From contig NZ_JAAKZF010000001.1 in the NCBI RefSeq assembly GCF_011045125.1, forward strand, positions 248,001 through 312,000: DNA of 64,000 nucleotides. The letters run 5' to 3'. The stretch's first letter is position 1; every line of letters begins with the position of its first letter. The position numbers and the translations under genes were made by a program. The notes under the pieces are model-generated. The model did no database searches, had not been told where the DNA came from, and was given only the letters and a program-made list of their open reading frames with translations. Below are positions 44,449-53,484 of the stretch, piece by piece. The DNA is from Allomesorhizobium camelthorni (GTDB lineage: Bacteria; Pseudomonadota; Alphaproteobacteria; Rhizobiales; Rhizobiaceae).

Positions 44449-45762
44449 ATGAGCCAGGCCGCACTTCAGTCACGCCGGCTGAAGGATCACATAGCCTCCC
44501 TTGAGACCATGACGCGCTTCGTGCTGGCCACGCTGGCGCTCGGCAGCGGCGTCTATACCTATCTCGGCGTCCGCAGCCTGCTCGACGGTTCGGCGACCGT
44601 GGTGTTCTTCGCGGCGGTCATCTACTCGGTTTCCGTTTCGGTCGCCATGTACGGCTTCTGGACCTACCTGATCCGCTTCCTGCCGGAAATGCGCGACGCC
44701 GCCTCGCGGCTGGCGTTGGTCGGCATCATGGCGGTCGGTTCGCTGATGATCGTCGCAATGTCGTCCTGGCTGAACGCGGCGGCGCTTGCCGGCTCGGCGG
44801 CCGTGGAACAGCACCTCGCCATCACGCTTGAGGACTACACCGCCGATCTCGACCAGGCGCATGGCAACGCGCTCGGCGCACTGTCGCTGCTCCCCGACAT
44901 CCAGCGCGCTTCCGAGCGTTTTGCGCGGCTGGCGCAGGACGAACAGAATTCCGGAGCACTTACCGGCACGTCGGGTTCGGGCAGCGTCGTGCAGTTGCTG
45001 AGCCAGATGTCGGCGCAGATGAAGGAGCTGGAAGCGACCATTGAGGGTTCGCGCGAGACCATCCAGACCGGATTCCAGCAAGGCCAGAAGCATCTCGCCG
45101 CCATGCGCGGTCTTGTTTCGGCGCCCGGCGCGATCGCCGAGCGCTCCGACAGGTTCGCAGCCGAAGCCGTGGCGCTCTCAGGCGTGATCGCTTCGCTGGA
45201 ACAAACCTCGATCGCGCCCTCGGTCAGCCGCGCCGCCGCCGACCTTTCGGTCGGCTTCATCGCGCCGGTGGCGGATGGAAGCTCAGCCGATCTTGCCGGC
45301 CGCCAGGATGCGGTCATGGCGACCATTCGCGGCTCCGTGGAAGCTCAGTCGAAAGCGCTCTCGGATGCGGCCGCTGAAATCCTCGCCCAGCCAAAAGTGG
45401 CCGAGCGCCGCTATGTTCCCCTGACCTCGGCCGAAGCCGTGCTGCGCTACGCCTCCGATTTCATCCCGAGTTGGGCCGGCGCCATCTCGATCGACCTGCT
45501 GCCCGCCGTTTTGGTCGGCATCATGGTCGTGGTTCATGGCGCCATGCGTCGCGGCGAGGACCGGATGGAAGAGGCCGACCGCATCACCGCCGGCGACATG
45601 CTGCGCTCGCTAGACCTGCACGAAACGATGCTTGCCCGCCGCCACGCAGCGATCGCCGAGGAGCCTATAGCCGAACCGCATCCGGCATCGCCGGAGCAAA
45701 GGCCCGCCGCGGAAAACGTGACGCCGCTCACCCTGTCCGAACGCAAGCGGATCGACCCATGA
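44449..45762 (+). CDS. Membrane protein with periplasmic coiled-coil-like domain, unknown function
   Basis: A 437-aa protein of no family I can name. Helices lie near 20-45, 50-75 and 85-115 (LALVGIMAVGSLMIVAMSSW). A long alpha-helical segment of about 220 aa follows (LLSQMSAQMKELEATIEGSR, SRAAADLSVGF, SKALSDAAAEILAQ). One more helix comes near 345-365 (ISIDLLPAVLVGIMVVVHG), then a charged tail. The layout resembles a scaffold or sensor with a periplasmic stalk. Its stop overlaps the next start by 4 nt (ATGA), so the next protein is made in proportion. TTAACGATTGGTGAAC (44427-44442) is a one-mismatch CtrA-like site just upstream. Confidence 0.8.
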   Translation: MSQAALQSRRLKDHIASLETMTRFVLATLALGSGVYTYLGVRSLLDGSATVVFFAAVIYSVSVSVAMYGFWTYLIRFLPEMRDAASRLALVGIMAVGSLMIVAMSSWLNAAALAGSAAVEQHLAITLEDYTADLDQAHGNALGALSLLPDIQRASERFARLAQDEQNSGALTGTSGSGSVVQLLSQMSAQMKELEATIEGSRETIQTGFQQGQKHLAAMRGLVSAPGAIAERSDRFAAEAVALSGVIASLEQTSIAPSVSRAAADLSVGFIAPVADGSSADLAGRQDAVMATIRGSVEAQSKALSDAAAEILAQPKVAERRYVPLTSAEAVLRYASDFIPSWAGAISIDLLPAVLVGIMVVVHGAMRRGEDRMEEADRITAGDMLRSLDLHETMLARRHAAIAEEPIAEPHPASPEQRPAAENVTPLTLSERKRIDP

Positions 45763-46586
45763 TACCGGGCGCCACTCCAGCGGCGAATTCCGAAACGCCG
45801 CGGCGCAACCTCGTGATGCGCTACTTCGCGCGCTTCGACGATGGCGAGGTCGTCCGCTGGGCATTCCGCGGCCTGCTCATCGGCGCGGTCGGCGTCCTCG
45901 CGTTGGATTTGCGCGACCTGGCCGAAACCAATGGCTGGAGCTCTCCCGAAGCTGCGCTGACAGCGCCCGAGCCTGTCCTGCCCCCGGCCGTGCAAACCAA
46001 TGCTCCAACGCCATCCGCCGATCCCCGCGAATTTGTCACCGCCGACGAGGCCAGGTTGCGCCAGCCGATGGCGTTCACCCTCGGGGCGGGCGGCGTGATG
46101 ACCGCTGAAGGCAGCATCGAGCCTGGCTCAGCAGCGCGCTTCGCGGCCGAGATCGAGCAACGCGGCGAATACGTGAAGACCGTCTCGCTGAATTCGCCCG
46201 GCGGCGCGCTCGACGACGCCATGGCCATGGCCGAGACAGTGCGCGAACTCGGCATCGCAACGGTGGTCGCAGACGGCGCGCTCTGCGCGTCGTCATGTCC
46301 GCTGTTCTTCGCCGGCGGCAAGACGCGCAGCGCCGGGGAAAAGGCGGCAATCGGCGTGCATCAGTTCTACGCCGCCACGCTGAGCGAAACCGCGCCCGAG
46401 CAGGCTATGGCCGATGCGCAGGCTACGACGGCCCGCATCTCGCGGCATCTCAGCGAAATGGGCATAGATCCGGCTCTCTGGCTGCATGCGCTCGATACGC
46501 CGCCGCGGGCGCTCTATTACCTCTCGCCGGACGAGCTTGCCGAATACAAGCTCGTCACAAAGGTTTCCTCCGTAGCGAGCAAATAG
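45759..46586 (+). CDS. Anchored ClpP/crotonase-fold periplasmic protein (COG3904-like)
   Basis: A 275-aa protein. One helix near residues 33-50 (RGLLIGAVGVLALDL) anchors it; the rest appears periplasmic. The C-terminal domain (about 105-275) has the ClpP-like fold: EIEQRGEYVKTVSLNSPGG, then the nucleophile region DGALCASSCPLFFAGG with a likely catalytic Ser and a Cys pair, and AIGVHQFYAAT with the candidate His. By family the fold gives serine protease activity, but no substrate is known. It overlaps the upstream membrane-protein gene by 4 nt, which implies a two-component unit. ATG 45759 is set by that overlap; the longer frame from 45471 is a shadow of the upstream gene. Confidence 0.85.
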   Translation: MIPGATPAANSETPRRNLVMRYFARFDDGEVVRWAFRGLLIGAVGVLALDLRDLAETNGWSSPEAALTAPEPVLPPAVQTNAPTPSADPREFVTADEARLRQPMAFTLGAGGVMTAEGSIEPGSAARFAAEIEQRGEYVKTVSLNSPGGALDDAMAMAETVRELGIATVVADGALCASSCPLFFAGGKTRSAGEKAAIGVHQFYAATLSETAPEQAMADAQATTARISRHLSEMGIDPALWLHALDTPPRALYYLSPDELAEYKLVTKVSSVASK

Positions 46587-46599
46587 CCCTCGGGGTTTC

Positions 46600-47787
46600 T
46601 CAGCCTGCGACGTTGGATAGCCCGCGCTCTTGCGCCTCAAACACCCGGACGCAGTCGCGGCCGCCATTCTTGGCGTCGTAGAGCGCCTCGTCCGCCCTTC
46701 GCATGAGGTCTGAAATTCCCTCTCCACTGCGCAGTTCGGCAACGCCGAAGCTCGCGGTGAAGCGCCTGTCGTGCGGCAGGCCCTCGATCGGCAGGCCGGC
46801 AAAGGCGCTGCGAGCCCCCTCGGCAAAGAGCCTTGCGCCGGAAAGGTTGGTTCCGGGCAGAGCGATGGCGAATTCCTCGCCGCCGATGCGTCCAGCGATC
46901 TGATGGCCGCTTGTGGCGCGTCGTAGAAAGCCCGCAAACGCTTCAATGACGCGGTCGCCGGCCGCGTGCCCGAACGTGTCGTTGACAGCCTTGAAGTGGT
47001 CGAGGTCCGAAATCACCATCGTCACCGGCAGGCCCATGCGCGCGGCATCGCGCAGCGCCGCCTCGGCGTGGCGCTCGAAGCCGCCCCGGTTCAGCAGCCC
47101 TGACAGCGCATCGGTTTCCGATTTCGCGGTGACGTCGGCGAAGATGTCGCGCACCAGTATGACCAGCATCAGCAGGGCGATGGCCATCGCGAACACAGTT
47201 CCCATCGATTGGGAGAACAATGCGTAGTTGGTCTTCAGATAGTCCTGGGCGGTCGCGCCGGTGCCGCCGAATATCTGGAACAGAAATGCCTTGCTCAGAA
47301 ACTGCAGGGCGCTCGCCGACTGCACCGCCATGAACAGATTGTCGAGCGGACGCCTCGACTTGGCCGACCAGACGATGCCGACGCCGACCGCCTGCATCAG
47401 GAAATAGGGCAATTGGTAGAGCAGCATCCGGCTGAATGAATTCCGCGGCATGTCCTGGATCAGATAGCAGGTCGCGATCGAGACAATGAAAACTACGCCC
47501 ATCAGCCGCCACGGCACGGCAACCTCGTATTTCCGGGCGACGCCGGCGTTGAATACAGCCATGGCTGCGAGGAAGGCCGCAAAGGACGCGACCACGGCGG
47601 GCCGGGATGTTCCGAGCGAGGCGATAGCGAATTCGATACCGAAATTCGACATTGCGAGCGCAAAGCCGAACGCCATCCAGCGCGCCGCGTCGTTCTTCTT
47701 GTCGTAGACCGCGACCATGAGAAACGCGGCCGCCAGGAGGGCGGCCACCATCATGTTTATCGCCAGAATAAAACCTGCCCCGCTCAT
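46600..47787 (-). CDS. Membrane diguanylate cyclase (GGDEF), paralogue A
   Basis: A 395-aa protein. Six helices (about 5-195) are followed by a GGDEF domain (about 235-385): SDLDHFKAVNDTFGHAAGDR and the active RIGGEEF. The RxxD inhibitory site before it is absent (SGHQ in its place), so product inhibition is probably weak. It makes c-di-GMP from two GTP. The N-terminal membrane domain has no named sensor motif. ATG 47787 is chosen over 47835 because helix one then starts at once (MSGAGFILAINM). It faces the small gene at 47978 and is convergent with the ClpP-fold gene. Confidence 0.9.
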   Translation of the reverse strand: MSGAGFILAINMMVAALLAAAFLMVAVYDKKNDAARWMAFGFALAMSNFGIEFAIASLGTSRPAVVASFAAFLAAMAVFNAGVARKYEVAVPWRLMGVVFIVSIATCYLIQDMPRNSFSRMLLYQLPYFLMQAVGVGIVWSAKSRRPLDNLFMAVQSASALQFLSKAFLFQIFGGTGATAQDYLKTNYALFSQSMGTVFAMAIALLMLVILVRDIFADVTAKSETDALSGLLNRGGFERHAEAALRDAARMGLPVTMVISDLDHFKAVNDTFGHAAGDRVIEAFAGFLRRATSGHQIAGRIGGEEFAIALPGTNLSGARLFAEGARSAFAGLPIEGLPHDRRFTASFGVAELRSGEGISDLMRRADEALYDAKNGGRDCVRVFEAQERGLSNVAG

Positions 47788-47977
47788 TTCGACTGCCTGC
47801 TCCGATCGGTTCGGACTCAACCACGATCGAGCCAAAAAGACGTTAACGACGGCGCAGATTCCGCTGCGTCAGTCCGACTGCGGAATGCGCGGACCATTTG
47901 ACGCACAGCTTGCCGGAGCGGCTTGGAACCGCCGGCCCGGAGTCTTCGTTTCGGATGAGCGACACGGAGAGATTATT

Positions 47978-48298
47978 ATGGCCAAGACGATCATGTTGAC
48001 CGACCACGAAGCGATCCGCGACTGGGCGGCCGCCCGCGCCGGCGCGCCGGCCATCGTGGATGTCTCTCCGGCGGGCGGTACACAGCCGATGCTGCGGATC
48101 GTATTCGGACAGAATGCTTACGAGGACCAGGACCAGGCCGAACGCCCGGTCAATGCCGGCGGGCTTGAACTGGTCGAATGGGACGAATGGTTCAAGCTGT
48201 TCGAGGAGAACGAGCTGGCTCTCATCGTTGCGGAGGACATACCGGGTCTGCGCGACGAGTTCCACGAACTGGTGCGGCGCTTCTCGCCCGGCGACTGA
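47978..48298 (+). CDS. Small acidic protein of unknown function (106 aa)
   Basis: I do not recognise this 106-aa protein. It is acidic with a predicted alpha/beta pattern: MLTDHEAIRDWAAARAGAPA, then MLRIVFGQNAYEDQDQAERP, then EWDEWFKLFEENELALIVAE. No membrane segment or signal is seen. GGAGA lies 7 nt before ATG 47978. It sits between two diguanylate cyclase genes on the opposite strand, which may be chance. The reading frame runs open further upstream, but that part is GC-rich shadow. Confidence 0.65.
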   Translation: MAKTIMLTDHEAIRDWAAARAGAPAIVDVSPAGGTQPMLRIVFGQNAYEDQDQAERPVNAGGLELVEWDEWFKLFEENELALIVAEDIPGLRDEFHELVRRFSPGD

Positions 48299-48310
48299 TC
48301 TTTTGGCCGC

Positions 48311-49504
48311 TCAGGCGAAGCGAATGCCGGCAGGCGCGACCGGCTCCTGTTGCGGGCGTCGATAGGAAATCCGCACGCTGTCACGGCCGTTCCTCTTGGC
48401 CTGGTAAAGCGCCTCGTCGGCTTGGCGCAGAAGCGCCGGGAGGGCTCCCTCGCCCGCCGCGACGCCAAAGCTTGCGGTGACCCTTGCCCTCGCTGGCAGC
48501 CCGCGTGAACCTTCCTGCGGAAATGAGGTCCTGACGCCTTCGGCGAACATCCGCGCTGCCGCAAGATCGCTTGCCGGAAGCAGCACCGCGAATTCCTCGC
48601 CGCCAAGCCGGCCGACAATCCCGCTCTTTCCAGCCGCCAAACGCAACTGCGATGCGAACGCCGCAATGACCTGGTCACCGACGGCATGGCCCAAAGTGTC
48701 ATTTACAGCCTTGAAATGGTCGAGATCGGCGATCACCAGCGCGGCCGGCAAGCCGCTTTCATGCGACCGGCTCAGCATCGCGGTTGCCCGCTCCTCGAAG
48801 CCGCGCCGGTTGAGCAGGCCCGACAGCGGGTCGGTATGCGATTCCGCCTTGAGCGCCTTGAGAACGTCGAGCGCAGCCGCGGTGAACAGGCTGAGCGCGA
48901 TCAGAAGCGACAGGAGCGCGTGCGACAGGAGTGCAGTGGTCCAGTAGATCGAATCGTGAAGTCCTTCATACGATACGAAGGGCCCGCTCATTTTGAGAGC
49001 GATGAGAGTGCGAACGAAGAAATTCAGCGCGGAAAGCAGCGACAGCACGAACAGAATCGCTTCCGTGGGGCCGTTTCCTCGAACCGTGCGCAGTTCCGCC
49101 GCCACGACGAGGCTGATGCCGCCGAAGGCAAAATTGATCGCGTAAATCCGCCATGTAAGCTCGGGCTGGACGAAAAGGAACCAGCAAAAGGCGATCATGC
49201 CGCCGAGGCCCAGGATGCCGAGCGCGACATACGGCACCTGCCTGCCATAGCGGGCCACGACGGCGCCGGCGAGGCAGATAGCGGCAAGCGTAAAAAACAG
49301 GATCGAGAGCAGCTTGGTCAGTTCCTGCCCGACGGGCAGAGTAAAATACTGCAGCAGAAAACCGACCGCGGAGGCGGAATAGGCCAGCACCATCACCGCC
49401 AGATAGAGCCTGTGCCGCTGGTGAAGCCACAGCGTAAGGAACGCCGATGCGAGAACAAGGGCAATCCCAGGATTCAGCAGCGCTATGAATAGGCGAGTGT
49501 CCAA
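48311..49504 (-). CDS. Membrane diguanylate cyclase (GGDEF), paralogue B
   Basis: A 397-aa protein with the same design as the one at 46600: about six helices (5-200), then GGDEF with IADLDHFKAVNDTLGHAVGD and RLGGEEF. The RxxD inhibitory site is also missing (GKSG in its place). The start is uncertain. TTG 49504 has GGGAAG 4 nt before it, and the first helix follows (LDTRLFIALLNPG); the longer frame starts at a TTG at 49555. The two cyclases are similar over the catalytic part and are likely duplicates. Confidence 0.88.
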   Translation of the reverse strand: MDTRLFIALLNPGIALVLASAFLTLWLHQRHRLYLAVMVLAYSASAVGFLLQYFTLPVGQELTKLLSILFFTLAAICLAGAVVARYGRQVPYVALGILGLGGMIAFCWFLFVQPELTWRIYAINFAFGGISLVVAAELRTVRGNGPTEAILFVLSLLSALNFFVRTLIALKMSGPFVSYEGLHDSIYWTTALLSHALLSLLIALSLFTAAALDVLKALKAESHTDPLSGLLNRRGFEERATAMLSRSHESGLPAALVIADLDHFKAVNDTLGHAVGDQVIAAFASQLRLAAGKSGIVGRLGGEEFAVLLPASDLAAARMFAEGVRTSFPQEGSRGLPARARVTASFGVAAGEGALPALLRQADEALYQAKRNGRDSVRISYRRPQQEPVAPAGIRFA

Positions 49505-49624
49505 ACCGCTTCCCTGCCCGTCTTCCCCGACGGAATGTCTACCGGCAAGGCGCAAACAAGCGGTTAAGCCCGACCTGCCGCACGGATTTTCACTATGGCA
49601 GATCGGGCGACTGTCATAGCGCCG

Positions 49625-51034
49625 CTATTTCCAGTCGCGGATATCGACGAAGTGACCGGCGATAGCCGCCGCCGCCGCCATGGCCGGCGAGACGAGGTGC
49701 GTGCGGCCCTTGAAGCCCTGGCGTCCCTCGAAATTGCGGTTCGAAGTAGAAGCGCAACGTTCGTGCGGCTTGAGGCGGTCGTCGTTCATCGCCAAGCACA
49801 TCGAGCAGCCCGGTTCGCGCCAATCGAAACCGGCGGCGATGAAGATCTTGTCCAGCCCCTCGGCCTCGGCCTGTTCCTTGACCAGTCCCGATCCCGGCAC
49901 GATCATGGCGTTGACGCGCGGATTGACCGTCTTGCCTTCGACGACCTTGGCGACCTCGCGCAGATCCTCGATGCGTCCGTTGGTGCAGGAGCCGATGAAG
50001 ACCCGGTCGAGTTCGATATCGGTGATCTTCGTTCCGGCCGTCAGCCCCATATAGTCAAGCGCGCGCTGCTTCGACGTCCGCTTGTTCTCGTCGGCGATTT
50101 CCGCCGGATCGGGCACGACGCCTTGGACCGAGACGACATCCTCCGGCGACGAGCCCCATGACACGATGGGCGGCAGGTTTGCTGCGTCGAGCACCACGAC
50201 CTTATCGAAATGCGCGCCCTCGTCGGATTTCAGCGTCTTCCAGTATTCGAGCGCCATGTCCCACGCCTTGCCCTTGGGCGCGCGCGGCTTGTCCTTGACA
50301 TAAGCGTAGGTGGTTTCATCCGGAGCAATCAGTCCGGCGCGGGCGCCGCCTTCGATCGACATGTTGCAGATCGTCATGCGCCCTTCCATCGACAGCGCCC
50401 GGATCGCCTCGCCGGCATATTCGATGACATAGCCGGTGCCGCCGGCCGTGCCGATCTCGCCGATGATGGCGAGGATGATGTCCTTGGCGGTGACGCCGGC
50501 AGGCAGCTTGCCGTCGACCCGCACCAGCATGTTCTTGGCCTTGCGCTGGATCAGCGTCTGGGTGGCCAGCACATGCTCGACTTCCGACGTGCCGATGCCG
50601 TGCGCCAGCGCGCCGAAGGCGCCGTGCGTCGAGGTGTGGCTGTCGCCGCAGACGATCGTCATTCCCGGCAGCGTGAAACCCTGCTCCGGACCGATGATGT
50701 GAACGATGCCTTGGCGGCGATCGGTCTCGGAATAATACTCGACGCCGAAATCGGCGGCATTCTTCGCCAGTGCTTCTACCTGGATGCGGCTTTCCTCGTT
50801 CTTGATCCCGAGCTTGCGGTCGGGCGAGGTCGGCACATTGTGATCGACGACGGCGAGGGTCTTTTCCGGATGCCGAACGGTACGGCCGGTCAACCGCAGG
50901 CCTTCGAAAGCCTGCGGGCTGGTCACTTCGTGGACCAGGTGGCGGTCGATATAGAGCAGGCAGGTACCGTCGTTCTGGCGGTCGACGACATGGTCGTCGA
51001 ATATCTTGTCGTAGAGGGTGCGCGGTGCGCTCAT
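49625..51034 (-). CDS. leuC: 3-isopropylmalate dehydratase, large subunit
   Basis: A 469-aa aconitase-family enzyme that moves the hydroxyl of 2-isopropylmalate in leucine synthesis. The [4Fe-4S] cysteines are in FIGSCTNGR and CSMCLAMN; the N-terminus [20 protein letters not shown] is typical. LeuD, its small-subunit partner, is not in the window. A short ORF (51109-51225) precedes it on the same strand. Downstream of the stop a 9-bp stem (49593-49601/49611-49619) could end transcription but has no T-run. Confidence 0.97.
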   Translation of the reverse strand: MSAPRTLYDKIFDDHVVDRQNDGTCLLYIDRHLVHEVTSPQAFEGLRLTGRTVRHPEKTLAVVDHNVPTSPDRKLGIKNEESRIQVEALAKNAADFGVEYYSETDRRQGIVHIIGPEQGFTLPGMTIVCGDSHTSTHGAFGALAHGIGTSEVEHVLATQTLIQRKAKNMLVRVDGKLPAGVTAKDIILAIIGEIGTAGGTGYVIEYAGEAIRALSMEGRMTICNMSIEGGARAGLIAPDETTYAYVKDKPRAPKGKAWDMALEYWKTLKSDEGAHFDKVVVLDAANLPPIVSWGSSPEDVVSVQGVVPDPAEIADENKRTSKQRALDYMGLTAGTKITDIELDRVFIGSCTNGRIEDLREVAKVVEGKTVNPRVNAMIVPGSGLVKEQAEAEGLDKIFIAAGFDWREPGCSMCLAMNDDRLKPHERCASTSNRNFEGRQGFKGRTHLVSPAMAAAAAIAGHFVDIRDWK

Positions 51035-51108
51035 TTGCGTAAATCCGTCGATGGGGAAGAGAAAAGGACTTCAGCCGAAGCCGTAAGCCGCCGGCCCGAG
51101 TGACAGGC

Positions 51109-51225
51109 TCAGATAAGTCGGCTGGTCAGTGCGCCGGAAATCCGCGCAAAGAACCGCGCCGGCAGGCGCTTCTTGTCCTGCAGCACGAAACCCTTGTAGG
51201 CCGGATTTCCGAACAGCTCTTCCAT
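51109..51225 (-). CDS. Possible 38-aa protein upstream of leuC
   Basis: A short open frame MEELFGNPAYKGFVLQDKKR...LTSRLI on the same strand, 74 nt before leuC. Codon use follows the neighbours and AAGAG precedes ATG 51225. There are five Leu but no Leu run, so it is not an obvious attenuator leader. It may be a real small protein or chance; nothing else is seen in 51035-51311. Confidence 0.35.
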   Translation of the reverse strand: MEELFGNPAYKGFVLQDKKRLPARFFARISGALTSRLI

Positions 51226-51311
51226 GCCGCGCTCTTATCAATGTTTTGGGAATTGGGCAATTGCCTCAGCCGACGGTGAAACACTGCGATCAATCACGCG
51301 GCGCGCACGGG

Positions 51312-51890
51312 CTAGCGATCGGATGGCTGCACATGCGAAGGATCGTCCGGCTTGGGTTCGACCGGCCGCTGGGCATCCTTGTCGCCCCTCGCCGGGTTGC
51401 TGAAATCCGGACCTTTGTTCAGGTCGAACCTGGCCTCGAGCGTTTGCAGCAGGCCCAGGACGATCAAGGCCAGCACCGTGCCGAAGACGGCGATCTGCCA
51501 GAGGCCAAGCCCCGCGGCGAGACCGATGGCCCCCGCCAGCCACATTCCGGCGCCCGTCGTCAGCCCGTGCACCTCGCCGCGCGCGAACAGGATCGTTCCG
51601 GCGGCGAGAAAGGCCACTCCCGCGGTTACCGCCTCGACCGCGCGGATCGGATCGAGCCGGACGGCGTTGCCGACGAACACCGGCGCGTGGACGATTTCAA
51701 TGGTCAGGATGGCGAACGTTGCCGCCGCGACGCAAACCAGAATATGTGTTCTCAACCCTGCCGGCCTGCGTCGCCATTCGCGCTCGAAGCCGATGACCGC
51801 GCCGAACGCCGTCGCCAGCAGCAGCCGTGCCGCGATCACCGGAAACGGCGTAAATGTCCGGTGGCCGAATTCTTGCAGAAGCTGCTCCAT
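51312..51890 (-). CDS. MgtC/SapB-family membrane protein
   Basis: A 192-aa protein. ARLLLATAFGAVIGFEREWR, followed by RPAGLRTHILVCVAAATFAI, is the MgtC/SapB signature. About four to five helices follow, with a hydrophilic C-terminal tail (RGDKDAQRPVEPKPDDPS). Family members act in envelope Mg2+ homeostasis or as regulators of ATP synthase in pathogens; here the role is unknown. ATG 51890 has GAGGG 4-5 nt upstream; ATG 51908 (MSLEGF) is the alternative. Not linked by overlap to leuC. Confidence 0.88.
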   Translation of the reverse strand: MEQLLQEFGHRTFTPFPVIAARLLLATAFGAVIGFEREWRRRPAGLRTHILVCVAAATFAILTIEIVHAPVFVGNAVRLDPIRAVEAVTAGVAFLAAGTILFARGEVHGLTTGAGMWLAGAIGLAAGLGLWQIAVFGTVLALIVLGLLQTLEARFDLNKGPDFSNPARGDKDAQRPVEPKPDDPSHVQPSDR

Positions 51891-51949
51891 GAAGCCCTCA
51901 AGCGACATGGCAGTAACGTGCCGGCTGGAAGGCGGTTCCCGCAGCCTGG

Positions 51950-52585
51950 CTACAGGATCTCGAATACGAACGCCTGCACCAGCACTTCCAGCTCGGCCAC
52001 CGCGAAGGCGCGGAAAGGCGGGCTCTCCTCGACCGGCCGCCAGCGACCCGCCTTTTCCAATGCCGAGAATTGCTCGCGGAATTTTCCGCTCTGCAAAACA
52101 GTGTCGCGAACAGTGAAGATCGCATGGCCGCCGGGCCGGGTTATCCGCACCAGTTCGTCGAGGCTCGACGCCGGGGCGTGACCTTCGGTGAAGACGCCGG
52201 TCGAGAAGAACGCGGCGAAATGGTTGTCCCGCCATGGCAGCGTCTCACCGAGCGTCGCGCGCCGAAGTTCTCTATACGCGCCGCGCGCGGCGGCAAGGGC
52301 CAGCATCTCTTCGGAAAAATCGAGCCCATCGATATTCGTGTAGCCCAGCGCCCGCAGATAGGGGCCGGACAGGCCGGTGCCGCAACCGGCATCGAGCAGC
52401 GCGCCGGCGTCCCGAGGGACGTAGCGCGCAACCCAGCTTGCGATCATGAAGGGCAGGCAGTAACCGGAGGCAGCGGTCTCTCGGTCATAGGCGTTCGACC
52501 AGGCCGCATAGGCCTGCGCCAGTTCGTCCGCATTCCGCGCCGCATAGACCTGTTCAAGCGCCGATTTGTCGTGATCGGCGGTCAT
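51950..52585 (-). CDS. Class I SAM-dependent methyltransferase
   Basis: A 211-aa Rossmann methyltransferase. Motif I is LLDAGCGTGLSGPYLRALG, then GLDFSEEMLALAAARG; motif IV region VFTEGHAPASSLDELVRITR is followed by GGHAIFTV. Small-molecule or protein substrate unknown. Its start overlaps the stop of the ABC permease gene (52582-52585, ATGA), so it is translationally coupled to the transporter. Confidence 0.85.
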   Translation of the reverse strand: MTADHDKSALEQVYAARNADELAQAYAAWSNAYDRETAASGYCLPFMIASWVARYVPRDAGALLDAGCGTGLSGPYLRALGYTNIDGLDFSEEMLALAAARGAYRELRRATLGETLPWRDNHFAAFFSTGVFTEGHAPASSLDELVRITRPGGHAIFTVRDTVLQSGKFREQFSALEKAGRWRPVEESPPFRAFAVAELEVLVQAFVFEIL

Positions 52586-53391
52586 GCGGTGCGTCCCCTT
52601 CGCAGGCGCTGCTCCAGCCCTCGCAGCCCGAGCGAAAGGCCCACCGTCAGCACGAGATAGATATAGGCGACTATGGAGTAGGTCTCGAAGAAGCGGAAAG
52701 AACCGGATGCGTAGACTTTTCCCATCTGGGTAATGTCGGCGACGCCAAGCACCGAGACCAGCGAACTATCCTTGACCATGGCGATGAAATCATTGCCGTA
52801 GGGCGGCAGGATGGTGCGGAAAGCCTGCGGCCAGATGATATGGCGGAAGCGCCGGTAGCGCGACAGGCCGAGCGCCTTGGCCGCCTCGATCTGGCCTGCA
52901 TCGACGGCCTGGATGCCGGCGCGGAAAATTTCGGCGATGAAGGATGAATAGGCGATGGTGAGCGCGATGATCGCGCGCCACATCAGCGAAACGTCGCGCA
53001 CCTGCATCGGCTCGGTTATTCCGGCAGCCTGCAGCGGATAGGAAAGCCAGTTCCAGAGGACAACGAAGCCCGGCGCGCCGACGAAGGCGATCCAGAACAA
53101 CAGCACCAGGATCGGAATGCCGCGGATAATCTCGACGTAGAAGCGCGCGGTCTGGCGCAGCCAGACCGAACCGGACAGGCCGAGAAGCGCTATCGCGAGG
53201 CCAAGCGCGGAAGCGAGCGTATAGCCGACCAGCGTGACGAACACCGTTACACCGATGCCCTTGGCGACGATGGAAAACACTTGCGAATAGAGATCGCTGG
53301 CCGCGACGAACAGCGCCGCCGCGACGGCAAGCGCCCCGGCGGCAGCCAGCCACCAGGGGAATTCCTTCTCAGGCTTGGCGGAAGGGGGCAT
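52582..53391 (-). CDS. Polar amino-acid ABC transporter permease
   Basis: A 269-aa permease of the His/Glu/Gln type. The EAA loop AKALGLSRYRRFRHIIWPQA and the sequence EIIRGIPILVLLFWI, then LTIAYSSFIAEIFRAGIQAV, are typical. It has about five helices. It belongs with the binding protein at 53485 (93-nt gap), but no ATP-binding subunit or second permease is in the window. They may share a housekeeping ATPase elsewhere. Confidence 0.9.
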   Translation of the reverse strand: MPPSAKPEKEFPWWLAAAGALAVAAALFVAASDLYSQVFSIVAKGIGVTVFVTLVGYTLASALGLAIALLGLSGSVWLRQTARFYVEIIRGIPILVLLFWIAFVGAPGFVVLWNWLSYPLQAAGITEPMQVRDVSLMWRAIIALTIAYSSFIAEIFRAGIQAVDAGQIEAAKALGLSRYRRFRHIIWPQAFRTILPPYGNDFIAMVKDSSLVSVLGVADITQMGKVYASGSFRFFETYSIVAYIYLVLTVGLSLGLRGLEQRLRRGRTA

Positions 53392-53484
53392 CAGTCAGGA
53401 CTGCGCGGCATCGGCGTGTGCGGCCGTTCTCGCCCGTTGCGAAGCAGCAAATCCCGGCAGCCATGTATCCTCAAAGGACCGGGC

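Noticed and set aside
45471-45758. N-terminal extension of the ClpP-fold protein
   Set aside because: The extension overlaps the upstream membrane-protein gene and is Arg-rich; the ATGA overlap at 45759 is a better start.
49593-49619. Stem-loop after leuC as a rho-independent terminator
   Set aside because: The 9-bp stem is real, but there is no T-run on the minus strand, so termination is not supported.
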